Notes under the pieces: model-generated
What the model saw: the letters and a program-made list of their open reading frames with translations, nothing else
The model's database searches: none
What the model was told of the DNA's origin: nothing
Shown here: positions 35,251-35,633 of the stretch, in pieces
How the letters are laid out: the number at the start of each line of letters is the position of its first letter
Position numbering within the stretch: the stretch's first letter is position 1
Translations under genes and position numbers: made by a program
NCBI RefSeq assembly: GCF_041929845.1
Contig: NZ_JBHEEH010000018.1
Location: 1 to 35,633, forward strand
Source: Paenochrobactrum pullorum
GTDB taxonomy: Bacteria > Pseudomonadota > Alphaproteobacteria > Rhizobiales > Rhizobiaceae
DNA length: 35,633 nt
Direction: 5' to 3'

Positions 35251-35633
35251 GACTTGTCTATTGGCCAATAATGCTCATCTGTAAAATCAGCTGGAATTTC
35301 AGTCATATCCTTTAGCGCGCGCGCTGAAAAAATCATCGCCTGCTTATGTGCCATTGCGGCTTGCCCAAAGACAATCATGGTCTGCGCATCCATCAGATGC
35401 AGCGTATTGTCTTCTGCAATCCATTGAAAATCACTATCACCACCATGCCAACGGTAATCTTTGGCTGCTGCCCCGGCTGAGATTGCGGCAAGTGCGGCCA
35501 CAGCGGCACCGGCAATGTTTTCACGATCCTGTGGACGGATTTGATAGAACACATCTTGAAACGTAAAACCGCCATTGATACGGCGGTCGCGTTCAATATC
35601 TATTAAGCCTTCCAGCTGCTTTCGGTGTTCTTC
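35232..35633 (-). CDS. Phage tail-associated DUF4376-like protein (5' end outside window)
   Basis: The last 133 residues of a protein whose reading frame is open to the window edge. A GTG at 35552 is an internal codon rather than the start, since the upstream residues (ERDRRINGGFTFQDV) already belong to the domain. The pattern R-x-I-N-G-G-F-T-F-Q near the edge, then the alanine-rich AGAAVAALAAISAG, a DFQW..DNTLHLMDAQTM segment and QAAMAHKQAMIFSARALK fits DUF4376, a domain found in phage tail-fibre-associated proteins. It is on the same strand as the lysis cassette 2.6 kb downstream, the usual tail-then-lysis order. Confidence 0.75.
   Translation of the reverse strand, partial: EEHRKQLEGLIDIERDRRINGGFTFQDVFYQIRPQDRENIAGAAVAALAAISAGAAAKDYRWHGGDSDFQWIAEDNTLHLMDAQTMIVFGQAAMAHKQAMIFSARALKDMTEIPADFTDEHYWPIDKSRPANA

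Noticed and set aside
35232..35552. Short 106-codon version of the tail gene starting at GTG 35552
   Set aside because: The frame continues to the window edge with sequence that belongs to the same domain, so the true start is outside.
1..35633. CRISPR array, tRNA genes, insertion sequences
   Set aside because: No regularly spaced direct repeats, cloverleaf sequences or transposase-like proteins were found on either strand by eye.

Overview
The window is chromosomal DNA of an alphaproteobacterium of the order Hyphomicrobiales (Brucella/Bartonella relatives). The order clpB - DUF4167 gene - prmC - prfA - ptsP - lysC - ubiG is typical of that group. The M23 peptidase, the DUF4167 protein and the nitrogen-PTS enzyme I resemble Rhizobiales versions, and an intergenic repeat at about 20508-20578 looks like one common in Brucella/Ochrobactrum-type genomes. 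Base composition is moderate for the group (32 of 60 bases are G+C in a hand count of 17281-17340). I cannot name the species.

Region 1 (1-15.8 kb) is conserved housekeeping. A strong leftward promoter at the left edge probably drives an RNA or rRNA transcript outside the window. Then come a membrane-anchored M23 peptidase and a convergent L,D-transpeptidase (cell-wall remodelling), clpB behind a heat-shock-type promoter, a DUF4167 protein, the coupled prfA-prmC pair (release factor and its methylase), ptsP, lysC, divergent ubiG, and an EamA-type exporter.

Region 2 (16.0-26.7 kb) is one rightward catabolic operon: GntR/FCD regulator, aldehyde dehydrogenase, short-chain dehydrogenase, a complete oligopeptide/nickel-type ABC importer (binding protein, two permeases, two ATPases), an amidase-signature hydrolase and a creatininase-family amidohydrolase. 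Many genes overlap by 1-8 bases. It starts at a promoter overlapped by ATCC/GGAT half-sites and ends at a clear terminator. The likely job is import and stepwise hydrolysis and oxidation of an amide or lactam compound that I cannot identify.

Region 3 (26.7-31.2 kb) is AT-rich (21 of 60 G+C at 28201-28260) and looks acquired. It encodes a TagD-like glycerol-3-phosphate cytidylyltransferase, a GalE epimerase and a fused GT2 glycosyltransferase/TagF-like glycerophosphotransferase. Together they suggest a glycerol-phosphate-containing, teichoic-acid-like surface polymer in a Gram-negative bacterium.

Region 4 (31.4-35.6 kb) is the end of a prophage or phage-derived element read leftward: a DUF4376-like tail-associated protein running off the window, then an endolysin and overlapping Rz/Rz1 spanins. 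Between the tail gene and the lysis genes, on the opposite strand, sits a tandem pair of paralogous polysaccharide pyruvyl-transferase-like genes. They are AT-rich and bracketed by two large inverted repeats. This phage-lodged glycan cassette beside a glycerol-phosphate polymer locus is the most unusual part of the window.
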